DNA of 64,000 bases from Phycisphaerales bacterium (GTDB lineage Bacteria; Planctomycetota; Phycisphaerae; Phycisphaerales; UBA1924), in NCBI GenBank assembly GCA_020847175.1, contig JADLCM010000034.1:1-64000 (forward strand). Reading direction: 5' to 3'. The position numbers and the translations under genes are program-made. Positions 47,440 to 56,714 of this stretch are shown here, piece by piece (position 1 is the stretch's first letter; every line of letters starts with the position of its first letter). Below the pieces are notes generated by a model that saw nothing but the letters and a program-made list of their open reading frames with translations, searched no databases and was not told the origin of the DNA.

Positions 47440-48339
47440 ATGGCCCAGGGCCCCCCTCAACCCCGGTTCTTCTTCGTCTGCGGACACAGCCGCAGCGGAA
47501 CGACGTGGGTGGAGAAAGTCCTCGATACGCACCCCAGGGTGCGCTGCACGGGTGAGTTTCATTTCGAGCTCATCCATCGCGGCTTCGAGGAGTTCATCGG
47601 GAGGCCCTGGCACCTGGCGAGCCAGGAGCCCCTCCGCAGTGTCGCCGAGGCATGCCGCCGGGAGATGATCACCCGGTGCCTGCTCACTGCGGCAGAGGCC
47701 AAGCCCGGGGCGACGCACATCGGCGACCGCACGCCGCGCCCATTGGTCCCGATGCTCGACGGGTGTCCGCACATCCTGATGGTCCGCGACGGGCGCGATG
47801 TCGCGGTGAGTTACACGATCCACCAGATCAAGACCAACGGCCTCGATCTCCAGATTGAACGCTTCCGGACCCGCCTCCAGGACGACATGAACGCCCTCGC
47901 CTCCAACCCCCTGCACTTTGACGAAAACCCGGAGCGGCTCTTCCGCGATGAGGTGTGGACGCGCCACGTGCTCACCAAGTGGGCGAACCGCTGCCGGGCT
48001 GACCTCGGGGCCCTCGGGCGCTTTGCCCGGGGGGAGTGCTCGGGCAGCGCGATCATGTGCCGCTACGAGGACCTTCACGCCCGGCCGGAGGAGGAGCGTG
48101 CCCGGCTCTTCCGCTTTCTCGATGTCGATCCGTCCGAGGCCCTGCATCTTTCGCGGATTGACGGCACCGCGCCCGGCCTCGCGCAGCAGGACCCGGTGGG
48201 CAAGAACCGCAGGGGCGAGACCGGCGACTGGAAGCGGTTCGCGGTCGGCGCAAGCGGTGCACAGTTCCGTTCCGTCGCGCGCGAGGTGGCACGCGATGTG
48301 CTCCAGACCCTTGGATACGAGACCGAGTCGTTGGAGTAG
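47440..48339 (+). CDS. sulfotransferase family protein
   Basis: Transfers sulfate from PAPS to an acceptor. The 299-residue protein has the 5'-phosphosulfate loop GHSRSGTTWVEKVL (about 15-28) and the 3'-phosphate motif HILMVRDGRDVAVSYT. Between them is a region resembling GAG/tyrosyl-protein sulfotransferase-like families. Acceptor unknown; planctomycetes have many such genes. It starts 12 nt after groES and precedes groEL2, so it probably shares the chaperonin transcript, an odd placement. Confidence 0.83.
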   Translation: MAQGPPQPRFFFVCGHSRSGTTWVEKVLDTHPRVRCTGEFHFELIHRGFEEFIGRPWHLASQEPLRSVAEACRREMITRCLLTAAEAKPGATHIGDRTPRPLVPMLDGCPHILMVRDGRDVAVSYTIHQIKTNGLDLQIERFRTRLQDDMNALASNPLHFDENPERLFRDEVWTRHVLTKWANRCRADLGALGRFARGECSGSAIMCRYEDLHARPEEERARLFRFLDVDPSEALHLSRIDGTAPGLAQQDPVGKNRRGETGDWKRFAVGASGAQFRSVAREVARDVLQTLGYETESLE

Positions 48340-48448
48340 ACGAGAAGACCCGGACGCGCGGGCCGCCGCCCGCCCGCCCGATTGATGGGCCCCGCGAGGG
48401 GCATGATTCCCGAGGCACCTTTCACGCGAACAACGCGAGGACAGACCC

Positions 48449-50062
48449 ATGAGCACGAAGCAGATGATGTTTGGCAGCGCCGCCCAGGTCGAGATGAAGC
48501 GGGGCGTCGACCGCCTCGCCGAGGCCGTCAAGTGCACGATGGGCCCCGCCGGGCGGCACGTCGTGATCGAGAAGTCCTACGGCGGCCCGCACGTCACCAA
48601 GGACGGAGTGAGCGTCGCGAAGGAAGTCGAACTCCCCGAGCCCTTCGAGAGCATGGGGGCGAAGATGGTTCACCAGGTCGCCAAGAAGACTGCCGACAAG
48701 GCGGGCGACGGCACCACCGCCGCCACGGTGCTCGCGCAGGCGATCTTCACCGAGGGCCTGAAGGTCGTTGCCACCGGGGCGAACGCCGTCGAGGTGCAGC
48801 GGGGCATCAACAAGGCCGCCGAGGTCGCGGGCGGGGCGATTCTCGCCTCGGCCACCAAGTGCAAGGGCAAGGATGACTACCGCAAGGTCGCGACGGTGAG
48901 CGCGAACCACAACGCGGAGGTCGGCGAGCTCATCGCCGAAGCGATCACCAAGGTCGGCGCCGAAGGCGTCGTCGAGGTTGAAGAAGGCAAGAGCGCGGAC
49001 ACCACCCTGGACTACGTCGAGGGCATGGAGTTCGACAAGGGGTATCTCTCCCCCTACTTCATGACCGACCCCAAGAGCGCCGAGTGCGTGCTCGAGGACG
49101 CCTACGTCCTCATCTACGAAAAGAAGATCAGCAACCTGCCCGATCTGCTCCCCCTGCTCAACAAGGTCGCCACGAGCGGCAAGCCCGTGCTGGTGATCGC
49201 CGAGGAGGTCGAGAACGAGGCCCTCGCGGCCCTTGTCATCAACCGCCTGCGGGGCGTGCTGCGCATCTGCGCCGTCAAGGCCCCGGGCTTCGGTGATCGG
49301 CGCAAGGCCATGCTCGGCGACATCGCGGTCCTCACGGGCGGCACGTTCTTCGCCGAAGATCTCGGGCGCAACCTCGACTCGATCGAACTCACCGAGCTCG
49401 GGCGCGCCAAGAAGATCGTCATCACCAAGGACAACACGACCATCATCGAAGGCGCGGGCAAGAAGAGCGAGATCCAGGCCCGCGCCGCCCAGATCAAGGG
49501 CCAGCACGACAAGAGCACGAGCGACTACGACCGTGAGAAGCTCATGGAGCGTCACGCCAAGCTCACCGGCGGCGTGGCCATCGTCAACGTGGGCGGCGCC
49601 ACCGAGATCGCAATGAAGTCGCTCAAGGACCTCGTGGACGACGCCCTGCACGCCACCCGCGCCGCGGCCAAGGAGGGCTACGTGCCCGGCGGGGGCGTCG
49701 CCCTCCTCCGCGCCCAGCCCGCCCTCGTCGAGGGCAAGAAGAAGGCCCGGGGGGATGAGAAGCTCGGCTTCGACATCGTGTTCAAGGCCGTGGAGTGCTG
49801 CTGCCGCCAGATCGCCGAGAACGCCGGGTACGACGGCGACGTGGTGGTCGAGAAGGTCAAGGAGGGCAAGGGCGGGTTCGGCTTCAATGCGGCCACCGGC
49901 GCCTATGAAGACCTCGTGAAGGCGGGCATCATCGACCCCGCGCTCGTGCCGCAGACCGCGCTGGTCAACGCGGCGAGCGTCGCGGGCCTCATGCTCACGA
50001 CCGATGCGATCATCACCGAACTCAAGGAGAAGCAGGAGCCCGTGACCGGCGCCGTGTCGTGA
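48449..50062 (+). CDS. groEL: chaperonin GroEL, copy 2 (without GGM tail)
   Basis: Second GroEL, 537 residues. Motifs: [53 protein letters not shown]. It lacks the glycine-methionine tail, ending [11 protein letters not shown], so chamber properties or substrates may differ from copy 1. GAGGA lies 7 nt before the ATG. It is the third gene of a likely groES-sulfotransferase-groEL2 unit and is followed by the GxxExxY remnant and dnaJ. Confidence 0.93.
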   Translation: MSTKQMMFGSAAQVEMKRGVDRLAEAVKCTMGPAGRHVVIEKSYGGPHVTKDGVSVAKEVELPEPFESMGAKMVHQVAKKTADKAGDGTTAATVLAQAIFTEGLKVVATGANAVEVQRGINKAAEVAGGAILASATKCKGKDDYRKVATVSANHNAEVGELIAEAITKVGAEGVVEVEEGKSADTTLDYVEGMEFDKGYLSPYFMTDPKSAECVLEDAYVLIYEKKISNLPDLLPLLNKVATSGKPVLVIAEEVENEALAALVINRLRGVLRICAVKAPGFGDRRKAMLGDIAVLTGGTFFAEDLGRNLDSIELTELGRAKKIVITKDNTTIIEGAGKKSEIQARAAQIKGQHDKSTSDYDREKLMERHAKLTGGVAIVNVGGATEIAMKSLKDLVDDALHATRAAAKEGYVPGGGVALLRAQPALVEGKKKARGDEKLGFDIVFKAVECCCRQIAENAGYDGDVVVEKVKEGKGGFGFNAATGAYEDLVKAGIIDPALVPQTALVNAASVAGLMLTTDAIITELKEKQEPVTGAVS

Positions 50063-50093
50063 TTGGAGGAATCTGACAGCGAGACGTGGAGAC

Positions 50094-50490
50094 ATGGAGA
50101 TGGACGCTGCCGAGGCCGAAGACGTGGAACTGGTGACCGGCGACGTCATCGGCGCGGCAATCGAGGTCCATCGCCATCTCGGCCCCGGCCTGCTGGAATC
50201 CATCTACAGAAGAGTGCCTAGCCGCAGAACTTGTCGATCGTGGCGTCACGGTGAGGCGTCAGGTCGAACTCCCGGCTCTGTATAAGGGGCGGGCACTGCG
50301 CGCCGCGTACCGGCTCGACCTGGTGGTGAGCACGTGCGTGATCGTGGAGGTCAAGTCGGTCGAGACGGTGCTCGGGGTTCACAAGGCCCAACTCCTCACC
50401 TACATGAAACTTGCGAACCTCCGAGCCGGACTCCTTCTGAACTTCCACGTCCCCGTGCTCAAAGAAGGCATCACGCGCCTCAGCCTCTGA
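50094..50490 (+). pseudogene. GxxExxY protein, broken by a one-base frameshift
   Basis: The first part (from ATG 50094) reads GDVIGAAIEVHRHLGPGLLESIY, the start of the GxxExxY family. The second part, in the next frame, reads ECLAAELVDRG, then VRRQVELPALYKG and VIVEVKSVE, the rest of that family with its nuclease-like VEVKS motif. Dropping one A at 50208 (ATCTAC-A-GAAGAGTGC) restores a continuous protein of about 131 residues. It is therefore a recent pseudogene, a sequencing error, or a programmed shift; no slippery site is seen. Family function is unknown. Confidence 0.75.
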
Positions 50491-50520
50491 CCTCCGTGCC
50501 TCCTGTGAATTGCGCCCCCC

Positions 50521-51675
50521 ATGCCCACCACCCGCGACTACTACGAGATTCTCTCCATCGACAAGGCCGCCGACGCGGAGGAGATCAAGCGCGCGTATCG
50601 GCGCCTTGCCATGAAGTACCACCCGGACCGCAACCCGGGCGATGCCGACGCGGAAACTCGCTTCAAGGAGGCGGCGGAGGCCTACGAAGTCCTTTCTGAT
50701 CCCGCCCGGCGCCAGCGCTACGACCAGTTCGGGCACGAGGGCCTTCGCGGAAGCGGCGCGGCGGGCCACGACTTCTCCCGCATGGATGTCTCCGACATCT
50801 TCTCGATGTTCCAGGACATCTTCGGCGGCGGATTCGGGGGCGGCGGACGCCGGGGCGGGGCCCGCGGGCCCGCGCGCGGCTACGACCTCGAAACCGAAGT
50901 CTCCATCTCCCTCGGCCAAGTGGCCAAGGGCAGCGAGCACGATGTCGAGTTCACGCGCATGGATGTCTGCGAGAAGTGCGCGGGTTCCGGCGCCAAGCCG
51001 GGCAGCAAGCCTGAGCCCTGCCGCACGTGCGGCGGCCAGGGCAAGGTGCAGCAGACGGGCCTCGGCGGGATGTTTCGCATGGTCACGGCCTGCCCCGCCT
51101 GCAAGGGGCGGGGGCAGACCATCCGAGACGTGTGCGAGGCCTGCCGCGGCGCCGGGCGGGTGGGCAAGCAGCGCAAACTCGGGGTCAAGATTCCACCGGG
51201 CATCCGGGATGGCCAGGCCATCCGCGTACCCGGCGAGGGCGAGCCCCCGACCCAGGACGTTTCATCCGGGGGAGAAGGCACCCGGGGTGATCTGCACGTC
51301 GTCGTCCGCGTGCAGGACCACGAGGTCTTCGCACGCGACGGCGATCACCTTCTCCTCGAAATGCCCATCAGCTTCACGCAGGCGGCGCTCGGCGCGGAGG
51401 TCAGCGTGCCTGTCATCACGGGCGAGCCGGCGACGCTTCGCGTGCCGCGCGGCACGCAGCACGGGGCCGTCTTCCGTATCAGCGGCCGGGGCCTGCCCAA
51501 CCTGCGCTCCGGCAAGCCCGGCGACCTGATCGTGGGCGTGAAGGTTGAGATGCCCCACCGGCTGAGCGCCAGGCAGGAGCGACTGCTCCGCGAGTTCGCC
51601 GAGACCGAGGATGAGCGAGTCCTCCCCGAGACCAAGGGCTTCCTGAAGCGCATGAAGGACATCTTCGGAGGCTGA
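50521..51675 (+). CDS. dnaJ: chaperone DnaJ
   Basis: Hsp40 that delivers clients to DnaK and triggers its ATPase. The 384-residue protein has the J domain (HPD at YHPDRNPGD), a glycine/phenylalanine stretch (FGGGFGGGGRRGG), four zinc-binding CxxCxGxG repeats (CEKCAGSG, CRTCGGQG, CPACKGRG, CEACRGAG, about 153-218) and the C-terminal beta domains. It is followed by grpE after 5 nt. dnaK itself is not in the window. Confidence 0.96.
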   Translation: MPTTRDYYEILSIDKAADAEEIKRAYRRLAMKYHPDRNPGDADAETRFKEAAEAYEVLSDPARRQRYDQFGHEGLRGSGAAGHDFSRMDVSDIFSMFQDIFGGGFGGGGRRGGARGPARGYDLETEVSISLGQVAKGSEHDVEFTRMDVCEKCAGSGAKPGSKPEPCRTCGGQGKVQQTGLGGMFRMVTACPACKGRGQTIRDVCEACRGAGRVGKQRKLGVKIPPGIRDGQAIRVPGEGEPPTQDVSSGGEGTRGDLHVVVRVQDHEVFARDGDHLLLEMPISFTQAALGAEVSVPVITGEPATLRVPRGTQHGAVFRISGRGLPNLRSGKPGDLIVGVKVEMPHRLSARQERLLREFAETEDERVLPETKGFLKRMKDIFGG

Positions 51676-51680
51676 CCGCC

Positions 51681-52241
51681 ATGACCATCGACCCGAGCGA
51701 GCCCCGCGAGCCCCAGCACTCCGACCCAATCGCCAACCCGGGCGATGGCGCGGAGTCGGATATCCCGGTTGACCCCGACTCGATCGCGCGGCTGATCGAC
51801 GAGCACGCGGCCCTGGTCGCGGAGCGTGATCGGCTCCTTCGCGCCGCCGCCGACCTGCAGAACCAGCTCAACCGCGTGCGCCGCGACCTGCCCGAGGCCC
51901 GGCGCCAGGGCGTTACGGGCGTGTGCCGCGACGTGATCCTGGCCCTCGATCACTTCGACATGGCCCTCGCCCAGGACCTCGCCGGCGCGAGCATCGAGAG
52001 CGTGCTCGGGGGCATGCGCGCGATCCGCGCCGAACTGATCCGAGCAATGACCGCCCACGGCGTCGCCGTCATCGATCCTCCCGTGGGCGAGCCCTTCAAC
52101 CCCGAGCGTCACGAGGCCGTCGCCCGGCGCGCGGCGCCGGAACAGCCCGAGGGGCTCATCCTCGCAGTCTTTCAGATCGGCTACGCCCTGGAGGACCGCG
52201 TCATCCGCCCCGCCAAGGTCGTCGTTTCTGCCGCCCCCTGA
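51681..52241 (+). CDS. grpE: nucleotide exchange factor GrpE
   Basis: Dimeric exchange factor for DnaK, 186 residues. The first 45 residues are acidic and disordered; then a long coiled coil (LVAERDRLLRAAADLQNQLNRVRRD) and the C-terminal head (GVAVIDPPVGEPFNPERHEAV, VIRPAKVVVSAAP) match GrpE. It starts 5 nt after dnaJ, so the two form an operon. Length is normal. Confidence 0.93.
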   Translation: MTIDPSEPREPQHSDPIANPGDGAESDIPVDPDSIARLIDEHAALVAERDRLLRAAADLQNQLNRVRRDLPEARRQGVTGVCRDVILALDHFDMALAQDLAGASIESVLGGMRAIRAELIRAMTAHGVAVIDPPVGEPFNPERHEAVARRAAPEQPEGLILAVFQIGYALEDRVIRPAKVVVSAAP

Positions 52242-52291
52242 GTCGTGTCCGCCCGGCATCTCCACGAGCCGCGCGACCCGCGAGCGCCGCC

Positions 52292-52771
52292 ATGCCCACC
52301 TACGACTATCGCTGTTCCGCCTGCGCGCATGAGTTCGAGCTCTTTCAGAGCATGAAGGATGCGCCCAAGCGCCTCTGCCCCGCTTGCGGCAAGCGCGCCC
52401 TCGAACGCCTCATCGGCACCGGCGCGGCGATCCTGTTCAAGGGCGCCGGGTTTTACGAGACCGATTACCGCTCCGAGTCCTACCGCAAGGCCGCGGACGC
52501 CGACAGGGCGCCGCCCCCCGACGCAAAGCCGCAGACCGCGCCGGATTCGAAACCGGATGCGAAGCCGGGCGCCAAGCCCGAGGAGACGGTCCAGAAGCCC
52601 GCCGCGTCGAAGGCCGATTCGCAGGGCTCGTCCGCCCCGTCAGCGGATGCGGGCGCCTCAACGCGTCCCGCCTCCCGGCGTGTACGCCCCGCCCCGCGGG
52701 CGCCGAAGCCGGCCGGCCCCCGGGGCGGCGCGAAAGGCCGGGCTGCCAAACGGACGCGCAAGCGCGGCTGA
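52292..52771 (+). CDS. FmdB-type zinc ribbon protein with low-complexity tail
   Basis: Protein of 159 residues. The first 60 form the FmdB/putative regulatory zinc ribbon: MPTYDYRCSACAHEFELFQSM with CxxC and a second CPACG. The rest is Ala/Pro/Lys-rich and probably disordered, ending in a basic patch (AKRTRKRG) that could bind nucleic acid. The family's role is unknown; the methylotrophic FmdB link is only a name. It follows grpE by 50 bp. Confidence 0.75.
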   Translation: MPTYDYRCSACAHEFELFQSMKDAPKRLCPACGKRALERLIGTGAAILFKGAGFYETDYRSESYRKAADADRAPPPDAKPQTAPDSKPDAKPGAKPEETVQKPAASKADSQGSSAPSADAGASTRPASRRVRPAPRAPKPAGPRGGAKGRAAKRTRKRG

Positions 52772-52793
52772 CCGCCCGAGGTTTGGGGCCCGC

Positions 52794-54215
52794 TCACCGC
52801 GCCCGGCGAAGGTCCAGGTAGCCGCGGATCTCGCCCCGGACCACGCGCGCCCGCACGCCTTCGGTCAGGTCTGCCTCGTCGATCATGGCCACAAAGTCGT
52901 CGGGGCCGGTCACCAGGCGCCCGTCCAGGCCCACGATGACATCTCCGGTTTCAAACCCTGCCTCTTCGGCGATGGAGTTCGGCAGCACCTTCTTCACGAG
53001 CACGCCTTCACCGGCGCTCTCCGCGCCGAGGTTCCGCAGCGCTTCCGCCGTCGCCGGTTCGACGATCAGCCCCACGCGCGGCAGGGCCACCCCGCCGTAA
53101 ATGCGACCGTAGCCGGTGTTCACGTCCACCAGGGTCACGTCGATGGTGCGGGTCCGCTCTTCTCGCATGACGTCCAGGCGCAGCACCGACCCGGGCTTGC
53201 CCAGCGCGATCAGGTTCCGAAGCCGGTTGGAGTCTCGCACCGGCCGGCCGTCCACGCGCTCCACAATATCGCCTGATTGCAGGCCCGCTTCATCCGCGGG
53301 GCTCTCCGGCACCACCGTCTGGATCAGCACTCCCCCGGTCTCACTCAGCCCGCGGGCGACCACCGCCTCGCCGGTCAGGTCCGCCATTTCGACGCCCAGC
53401 CAGCCCCGCACGACGCGCCCGTTCTGAATGATCGACTCGAGCACGCTGCGCGCGATGTTGCTGGGGATGGCGAACCCGATGCCGTCGCTCCCGCCGCCCC
53501 GGGTAAAGATCGCGCTGTTGACGCCCACCACGCGCCCCTCAAGGTCGACCAAGGGCCCGCCGGAGTTGCCGGGGTTGATCGCGGCGTCGGTCTGGATGAA
53601 GTCCTCGTATCGATCGTCATCGCCGCGCGAGAGGTTGGTCCGCCCCCGGGCGCTCACGATGCCGGCGGTCACGCTCGAGGAGAAGCCGAAGGGGCTGCCC
53701 ACAGCCAGCACCCAGTCGCCCACGCCCAGCGCATCGCTGTCTCCGAACGTCGCGGGCTTGAGATCGCTCGCATCGATCTTGAGCACGGCAAGGTCGGTGC
53801 CGGGATCGCGCCCCACCAGCGCGCCGCGGAACTCACGCCCGTCCATCAGGCGCACGGTGAGCTCGCCGCTCGTGAACTCCTCGATCACGTGATTGTTGGT
53901 GAGGATGTACCCGTCGCACGATACAACCACGCCGGTGCCCAGCCCGGTGCGCTGCACCGTGTCGCGGAAGCGCCGACCCAGCAGGTCGCGCCGGAGCACG
54001 CTCTGGTCGGCCCGCCCGGTGATGTGCACCACGCTCGGTTCGATGTCCTCCGCCACGCGCCGGAAGGCCGCCGAGAGCGACCGGGCAAACTGCACCTCGG
54101 TCGGGGGGTCTGACTCCGACGCCCCGGGCCCGATCTCCGCTCGCCCGATGGCGCCGCCGGCGACCAGGAGCCCAGCCACAATTGAAACCGTCAACGCGCG
54201 ACCAGTGTTTCCCAC
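52794..54215 (-). CDS. HtrA/DegP family periplasmic serine protease
   Basis: Trypsin-fold protease that degrades or refolds envelope proteins. Catalytic residues are His in LTNNHVIEE near 108, Asp in DLAVLKID near 140 and Ser in NPGNSGGPLVD near 218, then two PDZ domains (about 270-360 and 370-470). The GTG at 54215 is clear: AGGAGG lies 7 nt upstream, and a membrane anchor follows (ALTVSIVAGLLVAGGAIG). Longer forms starting at the ATG at 54272 lack a ribosome site. It ends opposite the fmdB gene with a 22-bp gap, at the edge of the chaperone cluster. Confidence 0.93.
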   Translation of the reverse strand: MGNTGRALTVSIVAGLLVAGGAIGRAEIGPGASESDPPTEVQFARSLSAAFRRVAEDIEPSVVHITGRADQSVLRRDLLGRRFRDTVQRTGLGTGVVVSCDGYILTNNHVIEEFTSGELTVRLMDGREFRGALVGRDPGTDLAVLKIDASDLKPATFGDSDALGVGDWVLAVGSPFGFSSSVTAGIVSARGRTNLSRGDDDRYEDFIQTDAAINPGNSGGPLVDLEGRVVGVNSAIFTRGGGSDGIGFAIPSNIARSVLESIIQNGRVVRGWLGVEMADLTGEAVVARGLSETGGVLIQTVVPESPADEAGLQSGDIVERVDGRPVRDSNRLRNLIALGKPGSVLRLDVMREERTRTIDVTLVDVNTGYGRIYGGVALPRVGLIVEPATAEALRNLGAESAGEGVLVKKVLPNSIAEEAGFETGDVIVGLDGRLVTGPDDFVAMIDEADLTEGVRARVVRGEIRGYLDLRRAR

Positions 54216-54538
54216 GAACAAGCCTCCTGCACTTGCGGCCCTGGCCGCCCCCCGGCAGACAGCCGTGGCCATCCCGATTCCCGCCTCGCCGCCGCTCTCG
54301 CTGACTCCCAGGGAGCAGCGTATGACAAACGCGGCATCTCACTGGATGATTTCCACCGCCGCCCCCGTCACGAACCCGTGACGGCCGAACCGAGCATGTC
54401 CCGACCGGCATGGACCCCGCCCCGCCCTCGGCCTATCCTCCCCTCCCGACCGGAGCACCGAACCTGTCGGGGCAACCCTTCACGCGGGCCACCGGGCCCG
54501 GATGCGCCTTGGCCCACGAGCCCCACGCGAGCACCATC

Positions 54539-54916
54539 ATGGACACGCAACGCTTCATCGAGAGCATCAACGACGCCGTCCTCAAGAAGGACCTGCCCCG
54601 TATCGACATCGGCGACACCATCAATGTCCATGCCCGCATCGTCGAAGGCGACAAGGAACGTGTCCAGATCTTCCAGGGGGTCGTCATCGCTCGCGCCGGG
54701 CGCGGCATCAGCGAGATGATCACCGTGCGGCGCGTCGTCGACGATGTCGGCATCGAGCGCGTCTGGCCGATCAACTCGCCCATGATCGCCAAGTTCGAGG
54801 TGCTGCGCCACGGCGACGCCCGGCGCGCCAAGCTCTACTACCTCCGCGACCGGCGCGGCAAGAGCCAGCGCCTCCGCGACCGGCGGCGCGGCCTCAAGCA
54901 CCTCAACGGCGCCTGA
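54539..54916 (+). CDS. rplS: 50S ribosomal protein L19
   Basis: Large-subunit protein at the 30S-50S interface, 125 residues. The start ATG at 54539 gives MDTQRFIESINDAVLKKDLP, the family beginning; later text is GDTINVHARIVEGDKERVQIFQGVVIAR and the basic end RRAKLYYLRDRRGKSQRLRD. The usual neighbour trmD is 32 kb away. The ribosome site is weak. Confidence 0.95.
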   Translation: MDTQRFIESINDAVLKKDLPRIDIGDTINVHARIVEGDKERVQIFQGVVIARAGRGISEMITVRRVVDDVGIERVWPINSPMIAKFEVLRHGDARRAKLYYLRDRRGKSQRLRDRRRGLKHLNGA

Positions 54917-55011
54917 ATCGCCCGCTCTCCCGTACTCCGCCGCCGCGGACCCCTCGTGGTCGGCGGCGGTTTCTCTTCGCGCGCCGCCCGGCGCCATCCC
55001 CGGGGTGCCCG

Positions 55012-56367
55012 ATGCCGCAGACCAACGCCTCGCACGATCCCGCGCTCCGTTCGTGGATCGAATCCGCCAACGACCCTGGCACAGACTTTCCCATCCAGAA
55101 CCTGCCCCTTTGTGTGGTGGACCGGGGCGAGAGCGACCCGCGCATCTGCACGGCGATCGGCTCATCACTGGTGGATCTCCTTGAACTCGGGGATGCCGGG
55201 CTGCTCGGCGAACCCGACGATGACGTGGTCCTCGCGCTCCAGGGCGAAAACCTCAACCTGCTGATGGAGCAGGGTCCGGAGGCGGCCTCTGCGCTGCGCC
55301 GGCGCCTGCAGAGCGTGCTGCGTCACGACAACGACGCCCTCCGCGATCGCGCCGGCCTCCGCGCCCAGGCGGTCTTCCCGATTGATGGGGCAAGGTTCCT
55401 CATGCCGGTGCGCATCGGCGACTACACCGACTTCTACGCCTGCATGAACCATGCCCGCAACGTCGGCGCCATGTTCCGGCCCGACAACCCCCTGCTCCCG
55501 AACTACACGTGGGTTCCCATCGGCTACCACGGGAGAGCCTCGTCGGTCGTGGTCAGCGGCACTCCGGTCCGGCGCCCGCACGGCCAGGTCAAGGCCGATG
55601 ACCAGCCCGTCCCGGCCCTGGTCCCCTCCGCCATGCTCGATCACGAGCTTGAGTTCGGTGTCATCATCGGCCAGGGCAATGCGCTGGGTGAGCCGGTCGC
55701 GATTGACCACGCCTGGTCGCGTGTCTTCGGGGTGTGTCTCGTCAACGACTGGTCCGCACGCGACATCCAGAAATGGGAGTACCAGCCCCTCGGGCCGTTC
55801 CTCGCCAAAAACTTCGGCACCACGATCTCCCCCTTCATCATCACCCGTGACGCGCTCGCCCCGTTTCATGCGCCGGCCCTTGCCCGCGGCGAGGGCGACC
55901 CGAGGCCCCTGCCGCACCTCTTCAGCGAGGCCGACCAGCGCGAAGGCGGGCTCAATGTCACGCTCGAAGTCTTCATCCAGAGCGAGGCGATGCGCCAGGC
56001 CGGGCGCAGCCCCACGCTTCTCAGCCGCGGTTCACTCCGGGACATGTACTGGACCTTCGCCCAGATCATCGCCCATCACGCCAGCAACGGCTGCAATCTG
56101 CTCCCCGGCGACCTGATCGCCTCGGGCACCATCAGCGGCGGCACACGCGACTCCCGGGGATGTATGCTCGAACTCACCTGGGACGGCCCCGGCGTGCCCG
56201 GCTCGCCCCCGCCCGGACGAACCCCGGTGCGCCTGCCCACCGGCGAAGAACGCCGTTTCCTCGCCGACGGCGACGAGATCATCATCCGCGGTTCCTGCGA
56301 GAGACCCGGATTCCGTCGCATCGGCTTCGGGGAGTGCCGGGGCGTCATCCTCCCCGCCCAGCGATAG
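55012..56367 (+). CDS. fahA: fumarylacetoacetase
   Basis: Last step of tyrosine catabolism: fumarylacetoacetate to fumarate and acetoacetate. The 451-residue protein has the N-terminal domain and the FAH core IGDYTDFYACMNHARNVGAMF with the catalytic His, ELEFGVIIG and NDWSARDIQKWEYQPLGPFL with metal ligands. The ATG at 55012 begins the family-like text NLPLCVVDRGES after about 30 residues. Other tyrosine-catabolism genes are not in the window. It is 95 bp downstream of rplS. Confidence 0.93.
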   Translation: MPQTNASHDPALRSWIESANDPGTDFPIQNLPLCVVDRGESDPRICTAIGSSLVDLLELGDAGLLGEPDDDVVLALQGENLNLLMEQGPEAASALRRRLQSVLRHDNDALRDRAGLRAQAVFPIDGARFLMPVRIGDYTDFYACMNHARNVGAMFRPDNPLLPNYTWVPIGYHGRASSVVVSGTPVRRPHGQVKADDQPVPALVPSAMLDHELEFGVIIGQGNALGEPVAIDHAWSRVFGVCLVNDWSARDIQKWEYQPLGPFLAKNFGTTISPFIITRDALAPFHAPALARGEGDPRPLPHLFSEADQREGGLNVTLEVFIQSEAMRQAGRSPTLLSRGSLRDMYWTFAQIIAHHASNGCNLLPGDLIASGTISGGTRDSRGCMLELTWDGPGVPGSPPPGRTPVRLPTGEERRFLADGDEIIIRGSCERPGFRRIGFGECRGVILPAQR

Positions 56368-56578
56368 GAGACTTGGCTCCCTTCAGGCGCTTCCCGTCAG
56401 GTTACCTGCCGCCTTTCCTCCCACCTTCGATACGCTCGCCCTCAGGCACGGCAAGACAGGACAAGGGAAGGGTGACTTGCGCACCGCTGCGCACATCTCG
56501 CCGCGGTTCATGAGTGCCGGGCATCAAACCCGCCCCACAAGCACCCTTTCTACGAACAGTGCTGCGACACAAGGCAAG

Positions 56579-56665
56579 CGGAGAGGGGGGGATTCGAACC
56601 CCCGATACGGTTGCCCGTATACGCGATTTCCAGTCGCGTTCCTTCAGCCTCTCGGACACCTCTCC
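56579..56665 (-). tRNA. tRNA-Ser (anticodon GGA)
   Basis: On the minus strand an 87-nt cloverleaf begins GGAGAGG and ends CCTCTCC plus discriminator G. The anticodon stem CGCGA/TCGCG encloses CTGGAAA, with GGA at plus-strand 56629-56631. A long variable arm (ATACGG-GCAA-CCGTAT) and the T-loop TTCGAAT confirm a class II serine tRNA reading UCC and UCU codons. CCA is not encoded. Confidence 0.95.
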
Positions 56666-56714
56666 GGCTGGACGGCAAGCGTAGCCCGCTTGGTTCCCGC
56701 CTTCCCGGCGTCGA

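Noticed and set aside
48422..50203. 593-codon minus-strand frame opposite groEL2
   Set aside because: groEL2 is unmistakable on the plus strand; the antisense frame has no domain and arises from codon bias.
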